Notes: generated from the letters alone by a model not told the origin. A stretch of DNA of 20,485 nt from JANNRR01 sp031401675 (GCA_031401675.1 JANNRR010000183.1:1-20485); one strand, 5' to 3'; shown: positions 1 through 10,285, numbered from the stretch's first letter. Made by a program: numbers and translations.

Positions 1-80
1 ACACCCTCATCATCGAGAACCATCCCCGCGCCGAAACGCAAAAACAAATCCCTAGAAGGCACGATATGCAAACAGTCTGA
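1..80 (+). CDS. Possible 3' end of an unidentified gene cut by the window edge
   Basis: Reading from base 3, one frame stays open for 25 codons and stops at TGA 78-80. The first dozen codons mostly end in G or C, as coding sequence does here, but the later ones do not. I do not recognise the peptide (it begins TLIIENHPRAE). The stretch could equally be non-coding, or hold the start of a minus-strand gene (ATG at 23-21) leaving the window. This is a weak call. Confidence 0.15.
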   Translation, partial: TLIIENHPRAETQKQIPRRHDMQTV

Positions 81-447
81 TCCATCGAACCAAACCAAAC
101 CGCCCACATATCTCTTCAAGATAACAACAGTTTCAAAGAGCGCACAAGCAAAACACCAGACGCTGCGCCTTTCCTTTGGCGCGCCCGCCTGCCATCTGCT
201 CATGTTTCCCGCCGCGCGCTTGGTTGCGCTGCGTCCGGGAGCCACTCCCTACGAAAGGAATCGGGGCCGCGCAAGAGGATTTCTTTCACTTTGTCATCTT
301 TCCGTCGAAATTTCTGTGGAAGATTGCCGTTTCGCAAGCCTGACCGCCGAACCACAGCGTTGGCGCGCCTCCGACACCGTTGCTGGCACAGGCTGCTGCA
401 GGGTTCGAAAGCCGAGCAGGATGGCCGGGTTCGGCCGCAGCCCGCCG
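81..447. other. Intergenic region, AT-richer left edge, no gene recognised
   Basis: About 367 bases without a convincing gene. The first part, to about 160, is clearly AT-richer than the rest of the window and holds short A-rich runs. A small hairpin (GCGCC at 165-169 pairing with GGCGC at 178-182) has no adjoining T-run. A second one (GGCCG 423-427 with CGGCC 432-436) lies just past the end of the small exported-protein gene and might help end its transcript, again without a T-run. The overlapping ORFs here have no family resemblance and no clear ribosome binding site. Confidence 0.5.
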
Positions 448-771
448 TCAAATCTCGATGTCGCCGTCAAGCCGCTCTGGCAGCAGCGGCACCCTGCGGC
501 GGATGATGATGTCGCCGTTCGGCAGAACCTCGGGCGCGTGATAAGACCCGATATTGCCGATCAGCCCTTCCAGTTCCCGGATCGCCGGCTGCATTTCGTC
601 GACCAGCGCCTGCAATTCCGGCTCGACCCGGTCCATCAGCCCGCGCAGCAACAGTGTGGTGCCCCGCTCCATCAGGCTCAATCCCTTGTCGACATCGCTG
701 TCCTCTGCCCAGCCGGGTGTCGCGCACAGGGCCAGGGCGGCAGCAGCGGCAAGGATGAATGAACGGATCAT
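448..771 (-). CDS. Small exported protein of unknown function (often mislabelled AAA+ ATPase)
   Basis: A 107-residue protein with a clear Sec signal peptide: positively charged start, alanine/leucine core and a cleavage site around TPGWA-ED near residue 22. The mature part is acidic and helical, with a conserved-looking ending (APEVLPNGDIIIRRR). Similar small Rhodobacterales proteins are, as I recall, annotated as 'AAA+ family ATPase', but no Walker A or B motif is present, so an ATPase role is not supported. Its ATG lies 7 bases after the stop of the endonuclease-family gene, so it is probably the last gene of that three-gene unit. Location is likely periplasmic; function is unknown. Confidence 0.8.
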   Translation of the reverse strand: MIRSFILAAAAALALCATPGWAEDSDVDKGLSLMERGTTLLLRGLMDRVEPELQALVDEMQPAIRELEGLIGNIGSYHAPEVLPNGDIIIRRRVPLLPERLDGDIEI

Positions 772-778
772 CCCTGCA

Positions 779-1840
779 TCATAGCCGTTTTTTCACGGCG
801 GGAACAGCGGGCAGGTTCAGATCGATGCTGACCGGATAGTGATCCGACGCGGCCAGCAGCGCATCGCGCAGACCGGTATCGGCAAAGCAGGCCGGATCGT
901 CGAACGGATGCCAGATCCGCCAGCGCGGGTTCAGCGCCCGCAAATCCGGCGACACCATCACGTAATCCAGCAGTGCCGAGAAATACCGCCCTTCCTCGGC
1001 CAGATAGAACCGCGCCGACACCGGGCTGGCCCCGAATTTCGACCCGAACGCCCGCCTTGCATGCGGATCGAACAGCCGCTGCGCCTTCGGCTCGTCCCAG
1101 CCCAGCACCACCTCCAGCCCCGACCGGCCGAACAGCTTTTCATACTCGTCAAGCCCGGGCCCGTCGTTGAAATCGCCCAGCACGATCAGCGCGTCACCCG
1201 CCGCCAGATGCGTCAGCACCCGGGTGCGCAACCACAGGCTCTGCGCCAGCTGCTTGCGCCGGTTGTCGATGGCGATGCGCAGCGCCTCGGCCTTGCTGCG
1301 GGCACCGTAAGGTGCCTTGGATTTCAGATGTACCCCGATCAGCCGCAGATCATGCCCCGCCGCCGTCCGCAGCGCCACCTCCAGCGGTGGCTTGGCAAAC
1401 CGCACCTCTTCCTGAACCGCATCCAGATCAAGGTCCATCGCCATCACCTGATCAAAGCGCGCATCCGCCCCGCCCAAGGCAATCGCCGGAATGCTGCCGC
1501 CGGGATCATGGCGGGCGGTCAGCACCGCCGGGTCGTACAGCAGCGCAATCTCCTGCTGGCTGTCGTTGGCAAAACCGGTCAATACCTGCCGCGTCCGCAG
1601 CTTGTGGTGGCGGGCAAAGCTTTCCAGCGCCTCGGTAGTGGATCGCCGGCGGCTCTGGTCCGGGGCCTCGATCACCATCACCGCATCGGCATCCAGCGCG
1701 CCGAACACCGTGCCCAGTGCGTCCAGTTGCGCCCGCCGCGTCACGTCATGACGCCCAGACGGGCCGTCATCGTCCAGAACCTGCCCGTCCGCGTCGAACA
1801 GCGCATCGAACCACTCGACGTTATAGGTGGCGATCCTCAC
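779..1840 (-). CDS. Endonuclease/exonuclease/phosphatase family protein
   Basis: A 353-residue member of the EEP superfamily (DNase I / exonuclease III / inositol phosphatase fold), metal-dependent phosphodiester or phosphoester hydrolases. The family landmarks occur in order: the N-terminal strand with N7 and E9 (ATYNVEWF), IGVHLKS near the middle, LGDFND with the metal/catalytic Asp and Asn, and the C-terminal SDHYPV with the catalytic His. There is no signal peptide, so it is probably cytoplasmic. The start codon is GTG at 1840-1838 and overlaps the TGA of the upstream TerB/J-domain gene in a four-base GTGA, implying translational coupling. The family is too broad to name a substrate. Confidence 0.88.
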   Translation of the reverse strand: MRIATYNVEWFDALFDADGQVLDDDGPSGRHDVTRRAQLDALGTVFGALDADAVMVIEAPDQSRRRSTTEALESFARHHKLRTRQVLTGFANDSQQEIALLYDPAVLTARHDPGGSIPAIALGGADARFDQVMAMDLDLDAVQEEVRFAKPPLEVALRTAAGHDLRLIGVHLKSKAPYGARSKAEALRIAIDNRRKQLAQSLWLRTRVLTHLAAGDALIVLGDFNDGPGLDEYEKLFGRSGLEVVLGWDEPKAQRLFDPHARRAFGSKFGASPVSARFYLAEEGRYFSALLDYVMVSPDLRALNPRWRIWHPFDDPACFADTGLRDALLAASDHYPVSIDLNLPAVPAVKKRL

Positions 1841-2520
1841 GCAGCCCGGTCCCGGCTGATCGCCTCCCAGGCCGCGTTCACCGCCGCCAGCCGGGCGGTC
1901 GCCAACTGCACTGCTTCGGCCGGAACGCCCCGGGCAATCATGCCATCGGGATGCGCCGCGATCACCGCCGCCCGCCAGGCGGCACGCACTTCGGCAATCG
2001 GCGCATCATGCGCCACGCCCAGAACGGCATGCGGGTCCGGCAAACCGTTCACCCCGAACCGGACGCGAAGCGAGGCAAAGTGCCGCTCTTCCAGCCCGAA
2101 TATCCGCGCGACCTGATGCAGGAAATCGTCCTCGCCGGAATGATAATCGCCGTCGGCCAGCGCGATGTGAAACAGCCCCTCCATCAAATCGACCAGCATC
2201 TGCGGGTCATCTTTCAGCAACCGGCCGATCCGCCGCGCATAGAGATCAAACCCCAGCACATCCTGCCGCGCCAGATTGAACACCTGCGCCGCATGCGCTT
2301 CCTCGCCCGACGGGATGGTGAACACCCGGCGAAACGCCGCCACCTCGTCGCGCGTCACCTGACCGTCGGCCTTGGCCATCTTGGCCCCCAGCGCGATCAC
2401 CGCGATGGTAAAAGCCACCGAGCGTTCCGGCGGGGTGCGGAACGGCTCGAACAGCGCCGACAGACTCTCGCCCTTGGCCAGCGCCGACAGCGCCTGCGAA
2501 ATGCGGGTCCAGATCGACAT
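1837..2520 (-). CDS. TerB-like / J-domain (DjlA-type) protein
   Basis: A 227-residue protein with two modules. An N-terminal TerB-like helical region (about residues 50-150) carries the family-type stretch GAKMAKADGQVTRDE. A C-terminal J-domain starts near DPHAVLGV and has the diagnostic HPD tripeptide at about 190-192 (AAHPDGM), which in J-proteins stimulates DnaK ATPase. The arrangement resembles DjlA, but the N-terminal membrane anchor of E. coli DjlA is missing, so it is probably a soluble co-chaperone. I chose the ATG at 2520 (MSIWTRIS); a GTG 24 bases upstream would add eight residues lying in a hairpin. It is the first gene of the unit with the EEP protein and the small exported protein. 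Confidence 0.85.
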   Translation of the reverse strand: MSIWTRISQALSALAKGESLSALFEPFRTPPERSVAFTIAVIALGAKMAKADGQVTRDEVAAFRRVFTIPSGEEAHAAQVFNLARQDVLGFDLYARRIGRLLKDDPQMLVDLMEGLFHIALADGDYHSGEDDFLHQVARIFGLEERHFASLRVRFGVNGLPDPHAVLGVAHDAPIAEVRAAWRAAVIAAHPDGMIARGVPAEAVQLATARLAAVNAAWEAISRDRAA

Positions 2521-2527
2521 GCCGCGC

Positions 2528-2553
2528 ACTCTACCGGCATGCACCGGCAGAGT
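2528..2553. promoter_or_regulatory. Inverted repeat just upstream of the TerB/J-domain gene
   Basis: Arms ACTCTACCGG (2528-2537) and CCGGCAGAGT (2544-2553) pair over ten bases with one mismatch around CATGCA. The repeat ends 8 bases before the chosen ATG. In the transcript it could sequester the AGAGTG that may serve as ribosome binding site; as DNA it could be an operator. It is not followed by a T-run, so it is not a typical terminator for the VOC gene further upstream. Confidence 0.4.
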
Positions 2554-2780
2554 CAGGGGGCGGGAACAGTTTTTTCCGCATCAGCACGGGATCGCGCCGC
2601 TGCCCGTGTTTGCGGGCAGCCTCGCGCACCGACGCAGCTTCGCGACACACACCCGGCCCATGCAACGCCTGCACTTGCGGATTGCCGCCTCAAAACCCGG
2701 CATCGGCCCTACGCCAATCCCGCGCCGCAGCCCGCGCCCCGATCGCTGCCAACAGCGCCCGGTCAGGTTCGCGGGTCGGA

Positions 2781-3395
2781 TCAGGCCAGCACCCGCATTC
2801 CGTGCGGCGTCTCGATCTCGGCCCGCAGCGCCTTCTGCCCCGGCACGATCACCACCCGCCCGTCCTCCAGTTGCCCCGCCAATGCCGCCCGCAATGCCGC
2901 CGCCTGCGGATGCGCCACCTCCAGCCGTCGCAAACGGCAGCCGGCGTCGGGAAGACGATGTGCCGGATGCGCCGCACCCTGCCATTCGATCAGCCCGGGA
3001 TAGGCATCGTCGAACGGCAGCACTCCGCTCGGCGGTATGGCGAACTGCCAGCGAAAATCGCCGCGCGCCAGCGACGTCGCCACCCCCAGCCCGGCCGGGG
3101 CCAGCGCCAGCGCCGCGTCCAGATCGTCGGTCCGGCAAATCCAGTTGCGCAGCCGGGGTGCTCCCCCGAAGCGGTCCAGATCGAACCAGCGCGGCCAGCC
3201 GGGCTTGCGTGCCGCCGGATCTACCGCGATCACCTCCAGATACAGGCCGGGCCCCAGCCCCAGCAGCCGGTTGTGGGTGCCCATGTGCGGATGCGCGCCA
3301 CCGGGGGCCAACCCTACCCCCAGCGCCGCCGCCACCGCCGCCTCACCCTCGGCCAGATCGCCGCAACACACCGCCAGATGATCCAGCTTCAACAC
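2781..3395 (-). CDS. VOC-superfamily (glyoxalase-like) protein
   Basis: A 204-residue protein of the vicinal-oxygen-chelate superfamily, nearest to the Glyoxalase_3-type domain: it opens with LKLDHLAV (metal-type His6), followed by MGTHNRLLGLG and YLEVIAVDP with a likely metal-binding Glu. The start is GTG at 3395-3393, preceded by AAAGG; the ORF extends further upstream, but that part lacks family resemblance. It lies 126 bases downstream of the methylmalonyl-CoA mutase gene on the same strand. Methylmalonyl-CoA epimerase is also a VOC enzyme, but is usually shorter (about 130-150 residues) with a different motif set, so epimerase activity is not claimed. Substrate unknown. Confidence 0.8.
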   Translation of the reverse strand: MLKLDHLAVCCGDLAEGEAAVAAALGVGLAPGGAHPHMGTHNRLLGLGPGLYLEVIAVDPAARKPGWPRWFDLDRFGGAPRLRNWICRTDDLDAALALAPAGLGVATSLARGDFRWQFAIPPSGVLPFDDAYPGLIEWQGAAHPAHRLPDAGCRLRRLEVAHPQAAALRAALAGQLEDGRVVIVPGQKALRAEIETPHGMRVLA

Positions 3396-3521
3396 GGCCC
3401 CGACCTTTCTTTGTTCCACAAATATCCCCGCGCGGAGCGCATTGAAGTTTTGCCGCCCGGGTCCGGTCTGGTCCAGCCAGCGACCCTCGGGCACCCGATA
3501 TCCGGCAGCGCCAGTACCCTG

Positions 3522-5747
<2,226 letters not shown>

Positions 5748-6843
5748 GGTTTGGTCCCCTATCCTCGGTCGCCCCGTGCGGATGTGGCCCCGCATCTGTC
5801 GGCGATACACTGTCGATCAACGTCGCACACCCGCCCGCGCCATCCCGCAGCCAGGCCATATCCTCGGCATACAGCGCCCGCAGCACCTCGACATGGTCTG
5901 GGCCGAACGGCTGCCAGCGCCCGTTGCCCGGCGGAATGCTGGCGGCAGCACACAATTCGCCCCGGTCGATCAGCGCCTGCCGCAGCATGGCACGGGTCGG
6001 CGACGGATGCAGCCACCGTCTTGGCTCCTGCATCACCGGTACCGGCTCGCCCGTCAATACGGCAAGCTGCGCCTCGGGCCGGCCGATCAGCGCCTCGAAC
6101 GGCCAGACCAGGCATTCGGCGCGCGGAAAGCTGTTGGCAACCTCCTCGATCACTCGCTGCCAGCGCCGGGGTTGCGTCACCAGCCGGTCCAGCCGCGCCG
6201 CGTCGGGCATCGGTAGCCCGTTCGGCAGCGCAAAGGCCAGCGCCGAGGCCCAGTAGCTCTCATACGACCGGATCGCGATCACCACCCGGCTGCAGCGGCC
6301 GCTGAACACGCCGGCAAACCGCGCCAGACGCGGCACCAGCTGCGGATACAGCCTCGAGCGCATCAGATTGTCGCGCACCGACCCGATCATGTTTTCCTCG
6401 GATACCAGCAGCCGGTCGATCCCGGCCATCTCCAGCCGCGCCATCTCCAGCCGCATCAGCCCGACCGATCGTCCGGCCGTCCGCATCGCTTGCGGCGTCA
6501 GCGCTCCGGTGGCCCCGGTCAATCCATTTGCCAGCCCGCCCCGCATCCGCTCCGGCTCCCACACCGCGATGCGCAGGTCCAGCAGCGCTTCGCGGTTGCG
6601 CCGCAGATAGGCCTGCAGCGTCGTGGTTCCGGTGCGGTGCGCCCCTAGGTGAAGGATGGCGTCCATAAGCCTGTGCCCCCTGCGGATCAGCGCGGCGACC
6701 ACCGCCCGCGTCTGGCCCGACCCCCGGAACATTAAGCAAACACCCTGTGCGAACGGTTAATCATGCCAGGGGCGGCGATCCGGCCCGCTTGCCTCTGTGA
6801 ATTGCCGCAAATCCGTCCTATATCGATCCCGAAAGGAACCCGC

Positions 6844-7314
6844 ATGCGCCCGGTCTTCAGCCTTGTTATTGCAGCTTTTCTGACTCTTCCGCTGGGTGCT
6901 GGCTCCTCGTCCGCCAAGGCCGCCGATGCCAATCCCGCCAGCACCAGCCTGACGCCCCTGCCCGCCAGTGAGGTGGAGTTGAGCCAATTTATCTGGACAA
7001 ATCGCGTGGTTGTGGTGTTCGCCGACACTCCGGCCGATCCGGCCTTTGTCGAACAGATCGCCAATCTGGCCGAGGAATCCGGCGAACTGGCGCTGCGCGA
7101 AGTGGTGGTGATCACCGATACCGACCCGGCCGCCCGCACGGCGGTGCGCCAGAAACTACGGCCGCGCGGCTTTTCGCTGGTCTGGATCGACAAGGACGGG
7201 CAGGTCCGTCTGCGCAAACCCTCACCCTGGACGGCCCGCGAACTGATCCACGCCATCGACAAGACGCCGCTCAGGCAACAGGAAATGCTGGAACGGGCGG
7301 CTCCGGGGCGATAG
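6844..7314 (+). CDS. Exported DUF4174-like protein
   Basis: A 156-residue protein with an N-terminal signal peptide (MRPVFSLVIAAFLTLPLGAG, cleavage probably near SAKA-AD). The mature domain resembles DUF4174: a segment beginning LSQFIWTNRVVVVFAD, then VVVITDTD and GFSLVWIDKDGQVRLRKPSPW, and a helix-forming end (ELIHAIDKTPLRQQEML). The domain is thought to have a thioredoxin-like fold, but no CxxC active site is present. The start follows GAAAGGA. It is the only plus-strand gene inside the minus-strand pcc/mcm region, divergent from the sulfotransferase-like gene and convergent with pccA. Probably periplasmic; function unknown. Confidence 0.8.
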   Translation: MRPVFSLVIAAFLTLPLGAGSSSAKAADANPASTSLTPLPASEVELSQFIWTNRVVVVFADTPADPAFVEQIANLAEESGELALREVVVITDTDPAARTAVRQKLRPRGFSLVWIDKDGQVRLRKPSPWTARELIHAIDKTPLRQQEMLERAAPGR

Positions 7315-7377
7315 CGGCCCCGATATGCCCGACCCTGTCCCGCCAAGAAACCGCCCCACCGGACCCGGCCCACCCCG

Positions 7378-9378
7378 TCATTCGAATTCCAGAATGACGT
7401 CATCCACCTTAAGACTGTCGCCCGCCGCTGCCCGGACCGCCCGGACCACGCCCCGGCGCTCGGCCCGCAGGATGTTTTCCATCTTCATCGCCTCCACGGT
7501 CGCCAGTGCCTGGCCTTCCTGCACCTCGTCGCCCACCGTCACATTTACCGCGACAACCAGCCCCGGCATCGGACACAGCAGGTATTTCGAAGTGTCGGCC
7601 GGTTGCTTTTCCGGCATCAGCGCCGCCAGTTCCGCCTGACGCGGGCTGCGGACCACCGCCTTCAGATCGGCCCCGCGATAGCGCAGCCGCACGCCGCCGC
7701 GCACCAGATCGGTCTTGACCAGCATCGCCGCGCCGCCGACCGTGCCCCGCAACAGGGTCTGGCCCGGCGTCCAGTCGGTGACAACCTCCAGCGTACCGTT
7801 GTCGGCAAAGGTCACGCCGGTGCCCCCGGCGCTTCGGCGCACCTGAACAGCGAAGCTTTCACGCCCCAGCGTCACCACCCATTCCGGCGACACTCGGCGC
7901 CGGTGATTGGCCATCGCGCCCGAGATCTGCGCCGCCCGCTCTTCCTTCAGCATTTCCACATGCGCCGCCACTGCGGCCAGCCGGCGGCAGGTCGCCGCGT
8001 CATGCGCCACCCCCTGAAAACCGGCCGCATATTCCTCGGCGATGAACGCCGTGGTGATCGCGCCGGACCGGAACCGCGGATGCTGCATCACCGCCGCCAG
8101 AAACGGCAGGTTGTTACCGATACCCTCGACCTCGAACCCATCGAGCGCCGCCAGCATGGCATCGATCGCCGCATCGCGCGTCGGGGCCCAGGTGCACAGC
8201 TTGGCCACCATCGGATCATAGTACCGGCTGATCTCGCCGCCCTCGAACACGCCGGTATCGTTGCGCACGGCGTGGTCGGCCCCGGCGGTTTCCGGTGGCG
8301 GGCGGTAGCGGGTCAGCCGCCCGGTCGACGGCAGGAAATTGCGGTACGGGTCCTCGGCATACAGCCGCGATTCCATCGCCCAGCCGGTCAGCACCACCTG
8401 CTCTTGCGTCATCGGCAGTGCCTGCCCATCGGCGACGCGGATCATCTGCTCGACAATATCGATGCCGGTGATCAGTTCCGTCACCGGATGCTCGACCTGC
8501 AACCTGGTGTTCATCTCCAGAAAGTAGAAGTTGCGCGCGCCGTCGACGATGAACTCGACGGTTCCGGCACTGGTATAGCCCACCGCCTTTGCCAGTGCGA
8601 CCGCCTGCTGCCCCATCGCCGCCCGCGTCGCCGGGTCCAGGAACGGGCTCGGCGCTTCCTCGATCACTTTCTGATTGCGCCTCTGGATCGAGCACTCGCG
8701 CTCGCCCAGATAAAGGCAGGTGCCGTGCCTGTCGCCCAGAACCTGAATTTCGATATGGCGCGGCTGCGTCACGAACTTCTCGATGAATATCCGGTCGTCG
8801 CCAAAACTTGCCGCCGCCTCGTTCTTCGACGACTGAAAACCCTCGCGCGCCTCCTGATCGTTCCAGCCGATCCGCATGCCCTTGCCGCCGCCGCCAGCGC
8901 TGGCCTTGATCATCACCGGATAGCCGATATCGCCAGCGATCCGCACCGCCTCGTCGGCATCGGCGATGATCCCCATATGCCCCGGCACCGTCGAAACCCC
9001 GGCTGCCATCGCCAGCTTCTTCGATGTGATCTTGTCGCCCATTGCCTCGATGGCGCTGGCGGGCGGCCCGATGAACGCCACCCCCGCCGCCTCCAGCGCC
9101 TGCGCGAACAGCCGGTTCTCGGACAGGAAGCCATAGCCCGGATGCACCGCCTCGGCTCCGGTTTCCCGGATCGCCGCCATGATCCGCTCGATGACGATAT
9201 AGGACTGCGCCGCCGGGGCCGGGCCGATATGCACCGCCTCGTCGGCCATCGTCACATGCAGCGCGCCGCGGTCGGCATCGGAATAGACCGCCACCGTGGC
9301 GATCCCCATCCGCCGCGCCGTCTTGATCACCCGACAGGCAATCTCGCCGCGATTGGCAATCAGGATCTTCTTGAACAT
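7378..9378 (-). CDS. pccA: Propionyl-CoA carboxylase alpha subunit (biotin carboxylase + biotin carrier)
   Basis: A 666-residue subunit that carboxylates its own biotin with ATP and bicarbonate and passes the carboxyl group to PccB, giving methylmalonyl-CoA. The N-terminal biotin carboxylase domain (about 1-450) shows MFKKILIANRGEIACRVIKTA, the ATP-grasp glycine loop KASAGGGGKGMR, and FLEMNTRLQVEHPVTE with catalytic residues. A middle linker domain follows. The C-terminal biotinyl domain has EAMKMEN, with Lys about 632 as the biotin site. The start is ATG 9378, preceded by GGGGGAAG. It is separated from pccB by five small genes and several terminators, so it may have its own promoter or be controlled by read-through. 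Confidence 0.97.
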   Translation of the reverse strand: MFKKILIANRGEIACRVIKTARRMGIATVAVYSDADRGALHVTMADEAVHIGPAPAAQSYIVIERIMAAIRETGAEAVHPGYGFLSENRLFAQALEAAGVAFIGPPASAIEAMGDKITSKKLAMAAGVSTVPGHMGIIADADEAVRIAGDIGYPVMIKASAGGGGKGMRIGWNDQEAREGFQSSKNEAAASFGDDRIFIEKFVTQPRHIEIQVLGDRHGTCLYLGERECSIQRRNQKVIEEAPSPFLDPATRAAMGQQAVALAKAVGYTSAGTVEFIVDGARNFYFLEMNTRLQVEHPVTELITGIDIVEQMIRVADGQALPMTQEQVVLTGWAMESRLYAEDPYRNFLPSTGRLTRYRPPPETAGADHAVRNDTGVFEGGEISRYYDPMVAKLCTWAPTRDAAIDAMLAALDGFEVEGIGNNLPFLAAVMQHPRFRSGAITTAFIAEEYAAGFQGVAHDAATCRRLAAVAAHVEMLKEERAAQISGAMANHRRRVSPEWVVTLGRESFAVQVRRSAGGTGVTFADNGTLEVVTDWTPGQTLLRGTVGGAAMLVKTDLVRGGVRLRYRGADLKAVVRSPRQAELAALMPEKQPADTSKYLLCPMPGLVVAVNVTVGDEVQEGQALATVEAMKMENILRAERRGVVRAVRAAAGDSLKVDDVILEFE

Positions 9379-9394
9379 GCTTCCCCCAGATGCG

Positions 9395-9412
9395 CCGGGC
9401 GGCAGTTCCCGG
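9395..9412 (-). promoter_or_regulatory. Small hairpin in the pccA leader
   Basis: CCGGG (9395-9399) pairs with CCCGG (9408-9412) around an eight-base loop, 16 bases upstream of the pccA ATG and next to the ribosome binding site. With the larger hairpin at 9417-9458 it forms a two-hairpin leader. Only the sequence symmetry is observed. Confidence 0.35.
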
Positions 9413-9416
9413 TCAT

Positions 9417-9458
9417 GAAAATGCAATCGCCACCGGCGCACGCAGCACCGGTGGCGAT
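9417..9458 (-). terminator. Hairpin terminator or attenuator between the first lipoprotein gene and pccA
   Basis: Perfect 11-base arms, ATCGCCACCGG (9426-9436) and CCGGTGGCGAT (9448-9458), surround an 11-base loop. Read on the minus strand the stem is followed by TGCATTTTC, an interrupted T-run. It lies about 50 bases past the stop of the 74-residue lipoprotein gene and only 38 bases before pccA. It probably ends the lipoprotein transcript, possibly incompletely. Confidence 0.65.
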
Positions 9459-9506
9459 AGAATCGTGATACCACTTTGGTCCGGCACTTGCGGGCCAGCA
9501 GGCTGG

Positions 9507-9731
9507 TCAGCGGTTGATGCAGCCCGGAACATTTGCATCGTCGCAGAACACGCCGATCGCCCCGCCGACAAGCGCACCGGTAAGCGCCGACCCGCCGGTC
9601 GCATCCGACAGAACGGCCCCGGTCGCAGCCCCGGCAAGCCCGCGTTCGATATCGTTGTCAATCCCGAGCTGGTCGCATCCCGCAACCGACAGAACCAGTG
9701 CAGCAGCCGCCAGCCAAATGAAAGTTTCCAT
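9507..9731 (-). CDS. Small glycine-zipper lipoprotein (paralog A)
   Basis: A 74-residue lipoprotein: hydrophobic signal sequence and lipobox VAGC, with Cys19 as the lipidated residue. The mature part is an amphipathic, glycine-rich segment with spacing typical of glycine zippers (ERGLAGAATGAVLSDATGG, then TGALVGGAIG), followed by FCDDANVPGC with two cysteines that could form a disulfide. ATG 9731 follows AGGAGG at good spacing. It shares its core and ending with the neighbouring 67-residue lipoprotein, so the two look like a tandem duplication. Probably inserted in an envelope membrane; function unknown. Confidence 0.8.
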   Translation of the reverse strand: METFIWLAAAALVLSVAGCDQLGIDNDIERGLAGAATGAVLSDATGGSALTGALVGGAIGVFCDDANVPGCINR

Positions 9732-9798
9732 AGGGGTCGTCCTCCTGAGTTGCAGAAGTTGAACGCGGAGCGTGGCAGAAAGTTCCCGGTTCCGGCAG

Positions 9799-9822
9799 AA
9801 AAAAGCGCCGGCACTTCGGCGC
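9799..9822 (-). terminator. Rho-independent terminator after lipoprotein B
   Basis: On the minus strand GCGCCG pairs with CGGCGC (9817-9822 with 9805-9810) around a six-base loop and is followed directly by six T (9804-9799). It lies about 107 bases past the 67-residue lipoprotein stop and about 70 bases before the next lipoprotein start, so each of the two paralogs appears to have its own transcript end. Confidence 0.8.
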
Positions 9823-9929
9823 GGTGGCGCAAGAAGCAAACGCCGCCGGGCTTGACGGGCCAGACGGCGTGCGCCGTGCCGTGTCCTCGAACCAGCCGGG
9901 CACTTGCCCGAATGGCTCGATGCGTGCAG

Positions 9930-10133
9930 CTACTTGCAGACGCCCAGATCGTCGCAGACCAGACCGCCGACACCGCCGATAAGCGCACCGGTCGCGGCAT
10001 TGCCGCCGGTAACGTCGGAAATGACGGCACCCGCCGCCGCACCCACCAGCCCGCGCTCCAGATCCGTTGTCGGATAGCAGGCACCCGCAGCCATAACCAC
10101 GGCAAGCGCACCTGCCAGTTTGAGAATTCGCAT
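9930..10133 (-). CDS. Small glycine-zipper lipoprotein (paralog B)
   Basis: A 67-residue paralog of the adjacent lipoprotein. The signal sequence ends in a less canonical lipobox (AGAC, Cys19). The core ERGLVGAAAGAVISDVTGG and TGALIGGVGG follow the same pattern as in paralog A, and the end VCDDLGVC again carries two cysteines. ATG 10133 follows GGAGG at about nine bases. It has its own terminator at 9799-9822. The different signal sequences and the conserved core suggest an old duplication with selection on the glycine-zipper part. Function unknown. Confidence 0.8.
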   Translation of the reverse strand: MRILKLAGALAVVMAAGACYPTTDLERGLVGAAAGAVISDVTGGNAATGALIGGVGGLVCDDLGVCK

Positions 10134-10251
10134 ATTACTCGGCCTCCAGAGTTTATTGTTGTGCCGCCCTTATCGGACGAACCGGCGGCAGCGTCAAAGT
10201 CAAACTGCCGTGATGCAGCAGCAACAGCGGAACCCCGCTGAACCCAAACCC

Positions 10252-10285
10252 GAAAAATCGGCCTGACCCGCGAAGGGCCAGGCCG
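10252..10285 (-). terminator. Rho-independent terminator
   Basis: The arms CGGCCTG (10259-10265) and CAGGCCG (10279-10285) are perfect. Inside them, after one mismatch, CCC pairs with GGG around GCGAA. On the minus strand the stem is followed by A and five T (10257-10253). It terminates minus-strand transcription coming from the unknown 138-residue gene or from a separate small RNA. Confidence 0.85.

Noticed and set aside
399..412. GGTTCGAAA, resembling a tRNA T-loop
   Set aside because: The flanking bases do not pair as a T-stem, and no acceptor or anticodon arm can be drawn.
202..762. 186-residue plus-strand ORF at the left edge
   Set aside because: It mostly mirrors the small exported protein; the non-overlapping part shows no domain or ribosome binding site.
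448..771. ATPase annotation for the small exported protein
   Set aside because: No Walker motifs and only 107 residues with a signal peptide; the label appears to be a propagated error.
839..3003. Two long overlapping plus-strand ORFs (839-2116 and 1717-3003)
   Set aside because: They mirror the EEP and TerB/J-domain genes, whose motifs are clear on the minus strand.
2781..3395. Calling the VOC protein methylmalonyl-CoA epimerase
   Set aside because: It is longer than epimerases and its motifs fit a glyoxalase-like subgroup; gene position alone is not enough.
6732..7403. 223-residue minus-strand ORF
   Set aside because: Antisense to the DUF4174-like gene, which has a signal peptide and ribosome binding site.
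7603..9468. 621-residue plus-strand ORF
   Set aside because: Antisense to pccA along its full length, with shadow composition and no ribosome binding site.
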